The notes beneath the pieces are model-generated. The model did not search any database and had not been told where the DNA came from. It saw only the letters and a list, made by a program, of their open reading frames with translations. Positions 52,619 through 60,410 of a stretch of 64,000 nucleotides of DNA are shown here, in pieces (positions within the stretch are counted from its first letter, which is position 1; each line of letters starts with the position of its first letter). A program made the position numbers and the translations under genes. Location of the stretch: positions 1,054,001 to 1,118,000 of the forward strand of contig NC_015422.1 in assembly GCF_000204645.1 (NCBI RefSeq), written 5' to 3'. This stretch comes from Alicycliphilus denitrificans K601. GTDB lineage: Bacteria; Pseudomonadota; Gammaproteobacteria; Burkholderiales; Burkholderiaceae_C.

Positions 52619-52683
52619 GTTGATTTTGATAGCTGCTACCGCTTTCTGGTATTGCCTTGGAGCCCGATTTGGCTATTGAAAAA
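52619..52683 (+). repeat. Dispersed repeat copy F, contains the next gene's start codon
   Basis: Head TTGATTTTGATAGCTGCTACC, middle GCTTTCTGGTATTGCCTTGGAGCCC, tail GATTTGGCTATTGAAAAA. The TTG start of the APH-kinase gene (52657) and its first residues MEPDLAIEK are encoded by the repeat. Confidence 0.82.
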
Positions 52684-54225
52684 GACGATGGCACCACCCT
52701 CGCCACGGCGCTGTGCGAAGCCCTGCGCGCGGCCGAGGGCGGGCCGGTGCAGCACCTGGAGACGCATCTGTCGCACCTGCTGCTGACGCCCGCGCACGCC
52801 TACAAGCTCAAGAAGCCGCTGCACCTGCCGTTCGCCGACTTCCGCACGCTGGCCGCGCGGCGCCACTTCTGCGCCGAGGAACTGCGCCTGAACCAGCGCC
52901 TGGCACCCGCGCTGTACCTGGACATGCTGCCCGTGCTCGGCAGCGCCCGCCACCCGCGCCTGGGCACGGCGCAGGAGGCAGATGCCGCCATCGACTGGGT
53001 GCTGCGCATGCGCCGCTTTCCCGCGGGCAGCGAGCTCGACGCGCTGGTGCGCGCCGGCGCCCTGGCGCCCGCAGAGCTCGACGCCTTCGCCGAGCGCCTG
53101 GCGCGCTTCCATGCCCAGGCGCCCGGCGCGCCCACGGACAGCAACTGGGGCACGGCCGCCCGGGTGGCCAAGGCCATCGCCGACGTGCTGGACACGCTGG
53201 CCCCGCTGCTCGACGGCCCCGGGCGGGCGGGCCTGGCGGCACTGCGCGGCTGGTTCGACGCGCGCCAGCCCGCGCTGGCCGGGCACTGGGCCGCGCGCCG
53301 CGCCGCGGGCCACGTGCGCGAATGCCATGGCGACCTGCACCTGGGCAACGTGGTGCGGATTGATGGCGCGATCACGGCCTTCGACTGCCTGGAGTTCAGC
53401 CCCGCGCTGCGCTGGATCGACACGCTGGCCGACACGGGCTTTCTCACCATGGACCTGCACGCCCATGGCCGCGGCGACCTGGCCTGGCGCTTCCTCGACG
53501 CCTATCTGGCCGTATCCGGCGACTACGCCGGCCTGGCCGTGCTGCGCCCCTACGAGGTCTACCGCGCCCTGGTGCGCGCCATGGCCGCGCGGCTGCGCGC
53601 CGCCCAGGGCGCGGCCGTCGCGCTCGGGCCCGACTATCTGGCCTGCGCCGAGCGGCTGGCCGCGCCCCTCCTTTCCCCGCGCCTGCTCATCACGCACGGC
53701 CTGTCGGGCTCGGGCAAGTCCACCGTGGCCGCGGCGCTGCTGCAGCAGGGCGCCGTGCGCCTGCGCTCGGATGTGGAGCGCAAGCGCCTGCACGGCCTGG
53801 CGCCGCTGGCCGACTCCGCCGCGCAGGGCCTGGACATCTACACGCGCGAGGCCTCCGCGCGCACCTTCGGCCACCTGGCGCAGCAGGCGCGCGCCGTGCT
53901 GCAGGCCGGCTACCCGGTGATCGTGGACGCGGCCTTCCTGCGCCGCGGCGAGCGCTACGCGTTCCACGCGCTGGCGCGCGAGCTGGGCCTGCCCTTCGCC
54001 ATCCTGCACTGCCACGCAGCGCTCGGGCAGCTGCGTGAGCGCCTGCGCCAGCGCCGCGCGGCCGGCACCGATCCCTCCGAGGCCGACCTGGCCGTGCTCG
54101 CGCGCCAGCAGGACCAGGCCGAGCCCCTGGCGCCCGAGGAGCAGGCGCACACGCTGGACCTGGCCACCGACCAGGACTGGGACGCGCCCGCGCTGTACCG
54201 CCGCTGGCTGGCCGTTCAAGCTTGA
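52657..54225 (+). CDS. Aminoglycoside phosphotransferase-like domain fused to a P-loop kinase
   Basis: 522 residues. Residues about 20-330 form an APH/choline-kinase-like domain with the catalytic HGDLHLGNVV loop and the metal-binding DCLEFS. Residues about 345-522 form a P-loop NTPase of the AAA_33/Zeta-kinase kind with LSGSGKSTVAAAL and a YTREASARTFGHLAQ lid. Fusions of this kind are widespread and of unknown substrate; antibiotic resistance should not be assumed. The only in-frame start candidates are TTG codons (52657, 52669) inside a dispersed repeat, as no ATG is in frame until far into the domain. Confidence 0.82.
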   Translation: MEPDLAIEKDDGTTLATALCEALRAAEGGPVQHLETHLSHLLLTPAHAYKLKKPLHLPFADFRTLAARRHFCAEELRLNQRLAPALYLDMLPVLGSARHPRLGTAQEADAAIDWVLRMRRFPAGSELDALVRAGALAPAELDAFAERLARFHAQAPGAPTDSNWGTAARVAKAIADVLDTLAPLLDGPGRAGLAALRGWFDARQPALAGHWAARRAAGHVRECHGDLHLGNVVRIDGAITAFDCLEFSPALRWIDTLADTGFLTMDLHAHGRGDLAWRFLDAYLAVSGDYAGLAVLRPYEVYRALVRAMAARLRAAQGAAVALGPDYLACAERLAAPLLSPRLLITHGLSGSGKSTVAAALLQQGAVRLRSDVERKRLHGLAPLADSAAQGLDIYTREASARTFGHLAQQARAVLQAGYPVIVDAAFLRRGERYAFHALARELGLPFAILHCHAALGQLRERLRQRRAAGTDPSEADLAVLARQQDQAEPLAPEEQAHTLDLATDQDWDAPALYRRWLAVQA

Positions 54226-54268
54226 TGTTTGTCAACACGAATGCCGCCGCCGGTGGCATGCTGGGCCT

Positions 54269-54661
54269 ATGAACACCACAGCCCTCACCGATCCCCAACG
54301 CGAGCAACTGCGCGCCCTGCTGGAGCAGCGCAAGGCCGAACTGCTGGCCGAGCTCGGCGAAGTCCAGCGCGATACGCTGGCCGTGGCCCGCACCGCAGGC
54401 AGCGCCGAGGCCGAGCCACCCGGCAGCCCGCGCGACCAGGCCAATAGCATGGCCAGCAGCATGGTGCGCGACGCCGAGGCGGCGCGGGACCACGCCGAAC
54501 TGGTGGCCGTGCGCGCCGCGCTCGCGCGCCTGGCCGACGGCAGCTATGGCGAATGCACTGATTGCGGCCAGGGCGTGGGCGTGGCCCGCCTGCTGGCCCA
54601 GCCCGCGGCGGCGCGCTGCATCGCCTGCCAGTCGAAGGCCGAGGCGCGCGGCCAGCACTGA
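54269..54661 (+). CDS. TraR/DksA-family zinc-finger protein
   Basis: 130 residues. An N-terminal coiled-coil (about 5-60: REQLRALLEQRKAELLAELGEVQRDTL) is followed by a C4 zinc finger CTDCGQG...CIACQ near residue 100. Too short for full DksA and without its conserved DxxDxA coiled-coil tip, so it is a DksA-like paralogue that may bind in the RNA polymerase secondary channel. Start ATG at 54269 chosen from the family N-terminus. Confidence 0.83.
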   Translation: MNTTALTDPQREQLRALLEQRKAELLAELGEVQRDTLAVARTAGSAEAEPPGSPRDQANSMASSMVRDAEAARDHAELVAVRAALARLADGSYGECTDCGQGVGVARLLAQPAAARCIACQSKAEARGQH

Positions 54662-54686
54662 TGTGGGCCGGCGCGGGCCCGCTTCC

Positions 54687-54692
54687 TACAAT
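54687..54692 (+). promoter_or_regulatory. -10 box of the truncated haemoglobin gene
   Basis: TACAAT ends eight bases before the ATG, so transcription would begin at or next to the start codon. That would make a leaderless message. No ribosome-binding site is visible. No clear -35 hexamer. Confidence 0.4.
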
Positions 54693-54699
54693 CGCGCCC

Positions 54700-55098
54700 A
54701 TGCCCGCACCCGATTCCGCACCACCCGCCACGCCCTTCGAATGGATGGGCGGCGAGCCCCGCATCCGCCAGCTGGTGGACCGCTTCTACGACCTCATGGA
54801 CCTGGAGCCCGGCTACGCCGAGCTGCGCGCCACCCACGGCAGCACGCTGGACGACGCGCGCGACAAGCTGTTCTGGTTCCTCTGCGGCTGGCTTGGCGGG
54901 CCGGACCACTACCAGGACCGCTTTGGCCACCCGCGCCTGCGCGCGCGGCACATGCCGTTCGCCATCGGCATCCTGGAGCGCGACCAGTGGGTCACGTGCA
55001 TGGACCAGGCCATGGGCGAGACGGGCGTGCCCGAGGATCTGCGCGCGCGGCTCAACCAGAGCTTCATGAATACGGCCGACTGGATGCGCAATCGCTGA
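54700..55098 (+). CDS. Group II truncated haemoglobin
   Basis: 132-residue 2-on-2 globin. Tyr(B10) is in LVDRFYDLMD, the proximal histidine F8 in RARHMPFAIG, and Trp(G8) in ERDQWVTCMDQAM, which together mark group II. Such globins bind oxygen, NO or H2O2; the role here is probably protection from nitrosative or oxidative stress. The ATG lies directly after a TACAAT box. Convergent with the GntR gene, ends 49 bases apart. Confidence 0.9.
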   Translation: MPAPDSAPPATPFEWMGGEPRIRQLVDRFYDLMDLEPGYAELRATHGSTLDDARDKLFWFLCGWLGGPDHYQDRFGHPRLRARHMPFAIGILERDQWVTCMDQAMGETGVPEDLRARLNQSFMNTADWMRNR

Positions 55099-55147
55099 CG
55101 CGCATGCCATGCATCAAACCTGTTTTTCGTGAGCCTGCGCCATCGCG

Positions 55148-55906
55148 TCAGTCCGTGATCCACACGGTGGTGGTGCCGCCCGTGCGCGACAGCCGCATGC
55201 GGTATTGGTAGTGGTCGGGGGCGTAGTGGCCGATGAGGTACTGGATCGGGACGCCCTGTGCGTCTGCCACCACGCGGTTCACGCGCAGCAGCGGCGCGCC
55301 TGTGGCGATCTCCAGCAATTGCGCCACTTCGGGTGAGGCGTTCACGGCGATCAGTTCTTGCTCGCCCTGCGCGAAGGCGTGGCCCGTGCGCTCGATGGCT
55401 TCCAGCAGCGGCATGTCTTCCAGCATCTGCGGGTGGATGCCCTCGGCGATGGCGGCGGGCAGGTAGACCTCGGTGCACAGCAGCGGCCTGCGGTGCGACT
55501 TGCGCACGCGCACCACGCGCATGACGCGGGTGCCGGAGGCCACCTGCAGCGCCTGCGCAACGGTGCTGGTGGCCTGTACGAACTGCGCCGACACCAGCGC
55601 CGTGCGCGTACGCTGCCCAAAGCGCAGGATGTTTTCCAGGAGGCCGTTGCGGATCTTGGAGTGTTCGTCCGTGCTGGGCTGCGCGACTGGCAGCGTGCCC
55701 TGGCCGCGCAGGCGCGTGATGCTGCCTTCCTCCTGCAACCGCGCCAGCGCGGAGCGGATGGTGGTGCGCGCTACGCCGAATTCGCGCGTCAGCTCGCGCT
55801 CGCCCGGCAGCGGAATACCCACCGGATAGGTGCCGTCGCGCAGGCGCTGGCGCAAGGTCTGCGCCACCTGTTGGAACAGCGGCGGGGAATCGGGCGTGGG
55901 GGCCAT
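55148..55906 (-). CDS. GntR/HutC-family transcriptional regulator
   Basis: 252 residues. The GntR winged helix lies at about residues 10-75 (LRQRLRDGTYPVGIPLPGERELTREFGVARTTIRSALARLQEEGSI), followed by a UTRA effector domain. The start ATG at 55906 has AGGAG nine bases upstream; a TTG two codons earlier is too close to it. Last gene of the Bug / hydratase / lyase operon on the same strand, and its likely regulator. A strong hairpin in the 93-base gap before it may set its expression apart. Confidence 0.88.
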   Translation of the reverse strand: MAPTPDSPPLFQQVAQTLRQRLRDGTYPVGIPLPGERELTREFGVARTTIRSALARLQEEGSITRLRGQGTLPVAQPSTDEHSKIRNGLLENILRFGQRTRTALVSAQFVQATSTVAQALQVASGTRVMRVVRVRKSHRRPLLCTEVYLPAAIAEGIHPQMLEDMPLLEAIERTGHAFAQGEQELIAVNASPEVAQLLEIATGAPLLRVNRVVADAQGVPIQYLIGHYAPDHYQYRMRLSRTGGTTTVWITD

Positions 55907-55918
55907 CGGCAATATCTC

Positions 55919-55948
55919 CTGGGCAGGCCCGTGGGGTGGCCTGCCCAG
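55919..55948 (-). promoter_or_regulatory. Strong hairpin before the GntR gene
   Basis: Perfect 11-bp inverted repeat CTGGGCAGGCC / GGCCTGCCCAG with an 8-base loop. The downstream arm ends at the Shine-Dalgarno AGGAG of the GntR gene and includes its first bases. There is no U-run. It may be an mRNA-stability or translation-control hairpin within the operon. Confidence 0.5.
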
Positions 55949-55999
55949 GCGATTATGGGCGTGGTGGCTCGGGGCCCTGGTGATGCGCCGCTGCCCGCG

Positions 56000-56854
56000 T
56001 CAGTCGTAGCGCTGCCCCAGGGCCAGCAATTGCGGGGTGCCGATCACGGCGTTCAGCCCGTCGAAGTCCAGCATGCGGTCGCACCAGGGCTGTGTGGTGC
56101 CATGGGCTTGCAGGCTGGACAGGTAGCCCTGCAGCGCATGCGTGAGCGCACGCACCGTTCCGCCCGGGAAGATGACCAGGCGGTAGCCGATCTCGGCCAG
56201 GTCCTGCGCGCTGGATACGGGCGTCATGCCGCCTTCGACCATGTTGGCCATCAGTGGGCACAGGGGCCCCAGTTGGCGGTTGACCTGCTGCATCTGTTCG
56301 CGGCTGCGCACGGCCTCCACGAACAGCATGTCGGCGCCGGCCTCGGCATAGCGGGCCGCGCGCTCCAGCGCGGCGTCAAAGCCCTCCACGGCCACGGCGT
56401 CGGTGCGGGCGATGACCAGTGTGTGGGCGTGGCGGCGCGCGTCCACTGCGGCGCGGATCTTGCCGCACATCTCGCGCGTGCTGATGACGGACTTGCCTTG
56501 CAGATGCCCGCAGCGCTTGGGACTGGTCTGGTCTTCCAGCTGGATTGCCGATGCACCCGCGCGCTCCAGCAGGCGTACGGTGCGCATGACGTTCAGCGCA
56601 TTGCCGAAGCCGGTGTCGGCATCGACGATCAGGGGCAGATCGACGCGCTCGCGGATGTTGGTGGTGACGTTGGCCACGTCATCCAGGCTCAGCAGGCCGA
56701 TGTCGGACCGGCCAAAGCGGGTGTAGGCCACGCTTGCGCCCGACAGGTAGGCTGCGGGCAGCCCGGACTGTTCCACCAGCAGGGCGGAGAGGGCGTCGTA
56801 CACGCCCGCAGCGAGGACGATGCCGGGTTCGCGTATGCGTTGGTGCAGGTTCAT
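56000..56854 (-). CDS. PEP mutase / isocitrate lyase-family lyase (candidate 2,3-dimethylmalate or 2-methylisocitrate-type lyase)
   Basis: 284-residue TIM-barrel enzyme of the ICL/PEPM superfamily: LAAGVYDALSALLVEQSGLPAAYLSGASVAY, PLIVDADTGFGN (metal-binding acids), IQLEDQTSPKRCGHLQGKSVI with the KRCGH catalytic cysteine loop, and VIARTDA. These enzymes cleave a C-C bond of a 2-hydroxy-dicarboxylate or tricarboxylate. The size and KRCGH form fit 2-methylisocitrate, dimethylmalate or oxaloacetate-type lyases. Coupled to an aconitase-type small subunit gene (ATGA), so its substrate is probably the hydratase product. Confidence 0.85.
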   Translation of the reverse strand: MNLHQRIREPGIVLAAGVYDALSALLVEQSGLPAAYLSGASVAYTRFGRSDIGLLSLDDVANVTTNIRERVDLPLIVDADTGFGNALNVMRTVRLLERAGASAIQLEDQTSPKRCGHLQGKSVISTREMCGKIRAAVDARRHAHTLVIARTDAVAVEGFDAALERAARYAEAGADMLFVEAVRSREQMQQVNRQLGPLCPLMANMVEGGMTPVSSAQDLAEIGYRLVIFPGGTVRALTHALQGYLSSLQAHGTTQPWCDRMLDFDGLNAVIGTPQLLALGQRYD

Positions 56855-57420
56855 GGGTTCGAAGCAGTGGAGTGAAGGCGCTCGCGCGCGATGCGCTTGC
56901 GCAGATGCGGCACGAGGCCGCCATCGGCGACGAGCGCCAGCAGGTGGGGGGGAATGGGCTGGCATTGCAGTGCCTGCTGCGTGTCCGGCAGTTGCAGCCG
57001 GGCCTGCTCCAGGTCCAGGCACGCCAGTGCACCCGGCGCAATGCCCCAGGCGGGCGCTTCCATGGCGGCTGGGCCCAGCAGCAGGGGCAGGCCCAGGTTG
57101 AAGCCATTGCGGTAGAACAGCCCGGCGAACGACTGGGCGACCACGCAGCGCACGCCCAGGTGGCGCAGCACTTCCACGGCCTGCTCGCGCGACGAGCCCG
57201 CACCGAAGTTGCGGCCCGCAATGATGAGATCGCCCGCGCGCACCTCGCGCGCAAAGCATGGCTCCACGTCTTCCAGGCAGTGTTGGGCGATCACGTCGAT
57301 GCCGTACTTCATGTACTTGCCAGGGGCGAGGTAGTCGGTGTTGATGTCGTCGCCAAACACCCAGCAGCGGCCGGGCGCATCGGTAGGCATGCAGGCAGCG
57401 GGTACAGCGGTGGTGCTCAT
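56851..57420 (-). CDS. Aconitase-superfamily hydratase small subunit (LeuD-like)
   Basis: 189-residue swivelling-domain subunit of the 3-isopropylmalate dehydratase/homoaconitase type. GDDINTDYLAPGKYM near residue 24 and GRNFGAGSSREQAVEVLRHLGVRCVVAQSFAGLFYRNGFNLGLP are the substrate-binding signatures. The YLAPGKY loop differs from LeuD of leucine synthesis (usually DTDQIIP-like), so a different substrate is likely. Paired with the large subunit gene by an ATGA overlap. Confidence 0.86.
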   Translation of the reverse strand: MSTTAVPAACMPTDAPGRCWVFGDDINTDYLAPGKYMKYGIDVIAQHCLEDVEPCFAREVRAGDLIIAGRNFGAGSSREQAVEVLRHLGVRCVVAQSFAGLFYRNGFNLGLPLLLGPAAMEAPAWGIAPGALACLDLEQARLQLPDTQQALQCQPIPPHLLALVADGGLVPHLRKRIARERLHSTASNP

Positions 57421-58697
57421 GCCAGCAGCTCCCGTGGATCAGTGATGTAGCCCGTGATGGCGGATGCCGCCACGGTGTAGGGCGAGCCCAGAAACACGCG
57501 CGATGAGGCCGCGCCCATGCGTCCCGTGAAGTTGCGCGCGGTGGTGCTGATGGCGGTGGTATCGGGTGCGAACGTGTTGGCGCCATAGCCCGCGCATGCG
57601 CCGCAGGCATTGGGCAGCAGCTCGGCGCCCGCGTCCACCAGTGTTTGCAGTACACCTTCGTCGGCGGCCTGGCGCTGGTCTTGCGCGCTGGCTGGCGCCA
57701 CCATGAGGCGTACGCCCACAGCCGCCTTGCGGCCGCCACGGAACACCTGAGCCGCCATGCGCAGGTCGTCCAGCTTGGCGCCCGTGCAGGCGCCGATGTA
57801 GGCAATGTCCAGCCGCTCGTGCGCGAAGGCCGTTGCGTCCTGCGCCTGCGCGGGCGAGCCGGGCGCAGACACCTGCGGTGCCAGGCTGCCTGCCTCCATG
57901 CGGTGGCGTGCCAGCAGGGGGGCGCCCTCATCGGTGCACCATTGCGTCATGTCGTGCAGCGCATCGCCGGGAACGCCGGCGGCCTGTAGCCATTGCACCG
58001 TGGTGGCATCGGGGGCGATGAGGCCCGCTTGCGCGCCCAGCTCGGTGGCCATGTTGCTCAGGGTCATGCGTTCGTTCATCGACAGGGCGCGTACGGCGTC
58101 GCCGCAAAACTCCACGGCCTCGTACTGTCCGCCGTCCATGCCAAAGCGGGTGCACATGTACAGCATCATGTCCTTGGCGCACACGCCGGAGGGGAGGCGG
58201 CCCGTCCATTCCATGGCGATGGTGTGGGGCACGCGCAGCCAGATTTCGCCGCTCACCGCCACGCCCAGCATCTCGGTGGCTCCAATGCCGAACATGTAAG
58301 CACCGAATGCGCCGCCTGTGCAGGAATGGCTGTCGCCGCCCACGGCGAACATGCCCGGCCGCAGATGGCCATGGCTGGGCGTGACCACGTGGCAGATTCC
58401 CTGTTCGTCGTAGAAATGGCGTATGCCTTGCTCGCGCACCCAGTCGCGGGCGATGCGCACGATTTGGGCGCTGCCCTCGTCGGTGGCTGGGACGTAGTGG
58501 TCCGTGACCACCACGATGCGCTCCGGATCCCACACCCGCACGCCCAGGCTGTCCAGGTGCGGCTTGAGGCGACGCGGCCCTCCGGAGTCGTGCATCATGG
58601 CCAGGTCCACCCGGCAGGTGACGATGTCGCCTGGTTGCACCTGCGGGTCACCGCAGGCACGGCCGACGAGCTTTTGGGCCAGGGTGCGCGGCGTCAT
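57417..58697 (-). CDS. Aconitase-superfamily hydratase large subunit (LeuC-like)
   Basis: 426 residues. The 4Fe-4S domain has cysteines in GACTGAKLDDLRMAA and NACGACAGYGANTFAPD, and the HGHLRPGMFAVGGDSHSCTGGAFGAYMFGIGATEM region is the active-site hallmark. VDLAMMHDSGGP near the N-terminus is the HD-type substrate motif. About the length of archaeal-type LeuC/HacA and of the dimethylmaleate hydratase DmdA. Hydrates or dehydrates an unsaturated dicarboxylate; genuine LeuC would sit with leuB/leuD, which are not here. The start at 58697 overlaps the Bug stop. Confidence 0.86.
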   Translation of the reverse strand: MTPRTLAQKLVGRACGDPQVQPGDIVTCRVDLAMMHDSGGPRRLKPHLDSLGVRVWDPERIVVVTDHYVPATDEGSAQIVRIARDWVREQGIRHFYDEQGICHVVTPSHGHLRPGMFAVGGDSHSCTGGAFGAYMFGIGATEMLGVAVSGEIWLRVPHTIAMEWTGRLPSGVCAKDMMLYMCTRFGMDGGQYEAVEFCGDAVRALSMNERMTLSNMATELGAQAGLIAPDATTVQWLQAAGVPGDALHDMTQWCTDEGAPLLARHRMEAGSLAPQVSAPGSPAQAQDATAFAHERLDIAYIGACTGAKLDDLRMAAQVFRGGRKAAVGVRLMVAPASAQDQRQAADEGVLQTLVDAGAELLPNACGACAGYGANTFAPDTTAISTTARNFTGRMGAASSRVFLGSPYTVAASAITGYITDPRELLA

Positions 58698-59662
58698 TCC
58701 ACCGTGGCCCCGGACTTTTTGACGATGTCGCCCCAGAACTGCACGTCCTTCTTGATGAAGTCGGCAAACTGGGCGGGCGTCATGGTGGGCACGGTGGCCG
58801 CTTCGCTTTCCATGCGCTGGCGGTACGCAGGCGCATCGATTGCCTGGCGCACGGCGGCGTAGAGCGTGTCCGTCACTTCGCGCGGTAGCTTGGCGGGGCC
58901 AAACAGGCCGAACCATGCCTCGGATCGGTAGCCAGGCACCACGCTGGCAATGGCCGGCAGGCCCGCGAACTGCGGCAGCGGCTGCAGGCTGCTCACGCCC
59001 AGGAACTTGAGGGTGCCTTGCTTGTAGTGCGGCAGCACGTTGATGGTGCTGGCGAACATCAGATCCACGGTGTCGGATGCCAGCAGGTCGCTGAGCGCGG
59101 GGCCCGTCCCCTTGTAGGGGATGTTCACGATGTCGGTCTGCGTGGCGAACTTGAACTGCTCGCTGGCCAGATGCAGCGAGGAACCCTGGCCCCCAATCGC
59201 GAAGGTGAGCTTGTTCGGGTGCTTGCGGGCGTAGTCGATCAGGCCCTTCACATCATCGAACGGCGCATTCTTGCGCGCCACCAGCACGCTGGGTACCTGC
59301 GCGACCATGGTGATGGGCGTGAAGTCCGCCACAGGGTTGAAAGGCAGGTTCTTGAACAGCGTGGCGTTGATGGTGTGGCTGGTGAAGCTCATCAGCAGCG
59401 TAGAGCCATCCGGCGCACTCTTGGCCACGTATTGCGCGGCAATGTTGCCCCCGGCGCCAGGCTTGTTCTCCACGATCACGGTGCGTTTGAGCGTGGTGCC
59501 CATGCTCTGGGCGATCACGCGCGCCAGGGTGTCGGTGGAGCCGCCGGGCGTGGCTCCCACGATGATGGTGATCGGGCGGTTGACCTGTGCGGCGGCAGGC
59601 AGCATCCACGCACCCAGCGCCATGGCCGCGCCACCCCAAAGCCAACCCTTTTTACCGAACAT
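58694..59662 (-). CDS. Bug-type tripartite transporter substrate-binding protein
   Basis: 322 residues. Signal peptide ends AAAQ, mature VNRPITIIVGATPGGSTDTLARVIAQSMG, then ENKPGAGGNIAAQYVAKSAPDGSTLL and IVNIPYKGTGPALSDLLA. First gene of the aconitase-type/lyase/GntR operon and presumed receptor for its dicarboxylate substrate. Start ATG at 59662 with AAGGAG ahead of it. No membrane partners are encoded nearby. Confidence 0.92.
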   Translation of the reverse strand: MFGKKGWLWGGAAMALGAWMLPAAAQVNRPITIIVGATPGGSTDTLARVIAQSMGTTLKRTVIVENKPGAGGNIAAQYVAKSAPDGSTLLMSFTSHTINATLFKNLPFNPVADFTPITMVAQVPSVLVARKNAPFDDVKGLIDYARKHPNKLTFAIGGQGSSLHLASEQFKFATQTDIVNIPYKGTGPALSDLLASDTVDLMFASTINVLPHYKQGTLKFLGVSSLQPLPQFAGLPAIASVVPGYRSEAWFGLFGPAKLPREVTDTLYAAVRQAIDAPAYRQRMESEAATVPTMTPAQFADFIKKDVQFWGDIVKKSGATVE

Positions 59663-59674
59663 ACCTGTCTCCTT

Positions 59675-59733
59675 CCATTGAATGGCTGAACGCATGCCGC
59701 AATGCTCGGCAATCGCTCGCATCCGTTCAATGG
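59675..59733. promoter_or_regulatory. Candidate operator of the second catabolic operon
   Basis: CCATTGAA (59675-59682) and its exact complement TTCAATGG (59726-59733) flank 43 bases upstream of the Bug gene; the first arm extends to a self-palindrome CCATTGAATGG. Spacing of about five helical turns suits a looped or dimer-of-dimers repressor such as the operon's GntR protein. Confidence 0.4.
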
Positions 59734-59759
59734 GACCAGGTGGTTTGCTGGGGTTTACG

Positions 59760-60410
59760 CTAGTTCGGTGCCAGCAGCACCACCAGGGCGCCCGCGCCGC
59801 CGTCGGCCGGGCGGGCCTGCACGAAAGCCAGCACTTCCTTCTTTTGCACCAGCCAGCCCTGCACGCGGCCCTTGAGCACGGGCGCCTTGCCCGGCGAGCC
59901 CAGGCCCTTGCCATGCACCACGCGCACGCAGCGCAGGCCCGTGCGGTGGGCCAGGCGGATGAATATGCCCAGCGCCTCGCGTGCTTCATCGACGCGCAGG
60001 CCGTGCAGATCCAGCTGGCGCTGGATGCTCCACTGGCCCGAGCGCAGCCTGCGCGTCACGTCCTGGCCCATGCCTGGGCGGCGAAAGCTCAACTGGTCGT
60101 CCACGTCCAGCAGCGTGCTCACGTCGAATGCGTCGCTCAGCGATTCGCGCAGCACGCGCTTCTCGTCCAGCGCGCGTTGCAGGGGCTGGGGCTCGGGCGG
60201 GACGGGCGCTGGCCAGTGGCGGTCGGGCAGGCCCTTGAGCGGCGCCACGGGGCCCACGGCGTCCCGGAACAGGTGCCGCTCGGCGCGCGCGCGGCGCTCG
60301 GCCTCGCGCCGCAGCCGGGCGCGCTCGGCCTCCTGCGCGGCGGCTTCTTGCAGGGCGCGGCGCAGGGGCTGCAGGTCGGCGAAGGATCGGGCTGTGAGGG
60401 CGGCGCTCAT
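59760..60410 (-). CDS. Smr/MutS2-domain protein
   Basis: 216 residues. A long basic/alanine-rich N-terminal half (probably helical, RARLRREAERRARAERH) precedes a C-terminal Smr domain with LDLHGLRVDEAREALG and RVVHGKGLGS, the nuclease motifs of stand-alone Smr proteins (YdaL/SmrB-like). Likely a nucleic-acid cleaving or ribosome-rescue related protein. Its ATG at 60410 overlaps the stop of the phytase-like gene. Confidence 0.87.
   Translation of the reverse strand: MSAALTARSFADLQPLRRALQEAAAQEAERARLRREAERRARAERHLFRDAVGPVAPLKGLPDRHWPAPVPPEPQPLQRALDEKRVLRESLSDAFDVSTLLDVDDQLSFRRPGMGQDVTRRLRSGQWSIQRQLDLHGLRVDEAREALGIFIRLAHRTGLRCVRVVHGKGLGSPGKAPVLKGRVQGWLVQKKEVLAFVQARPADGGAGALVVLLAPN

Noticed and set aside
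52657..54225. Aminoglycoside resistance gene
   Set aside because: The APH-like domain is fused to a P-loop kinase of a widespread chromosomal family; nothing suggests drug modification.
56851..58697. Leucine biosynthesis leuCD
   Set aside because: No leuA or leuB nearby, different substrate loop, and coupling to a Bug protein, a lyase and a GntR regulator.
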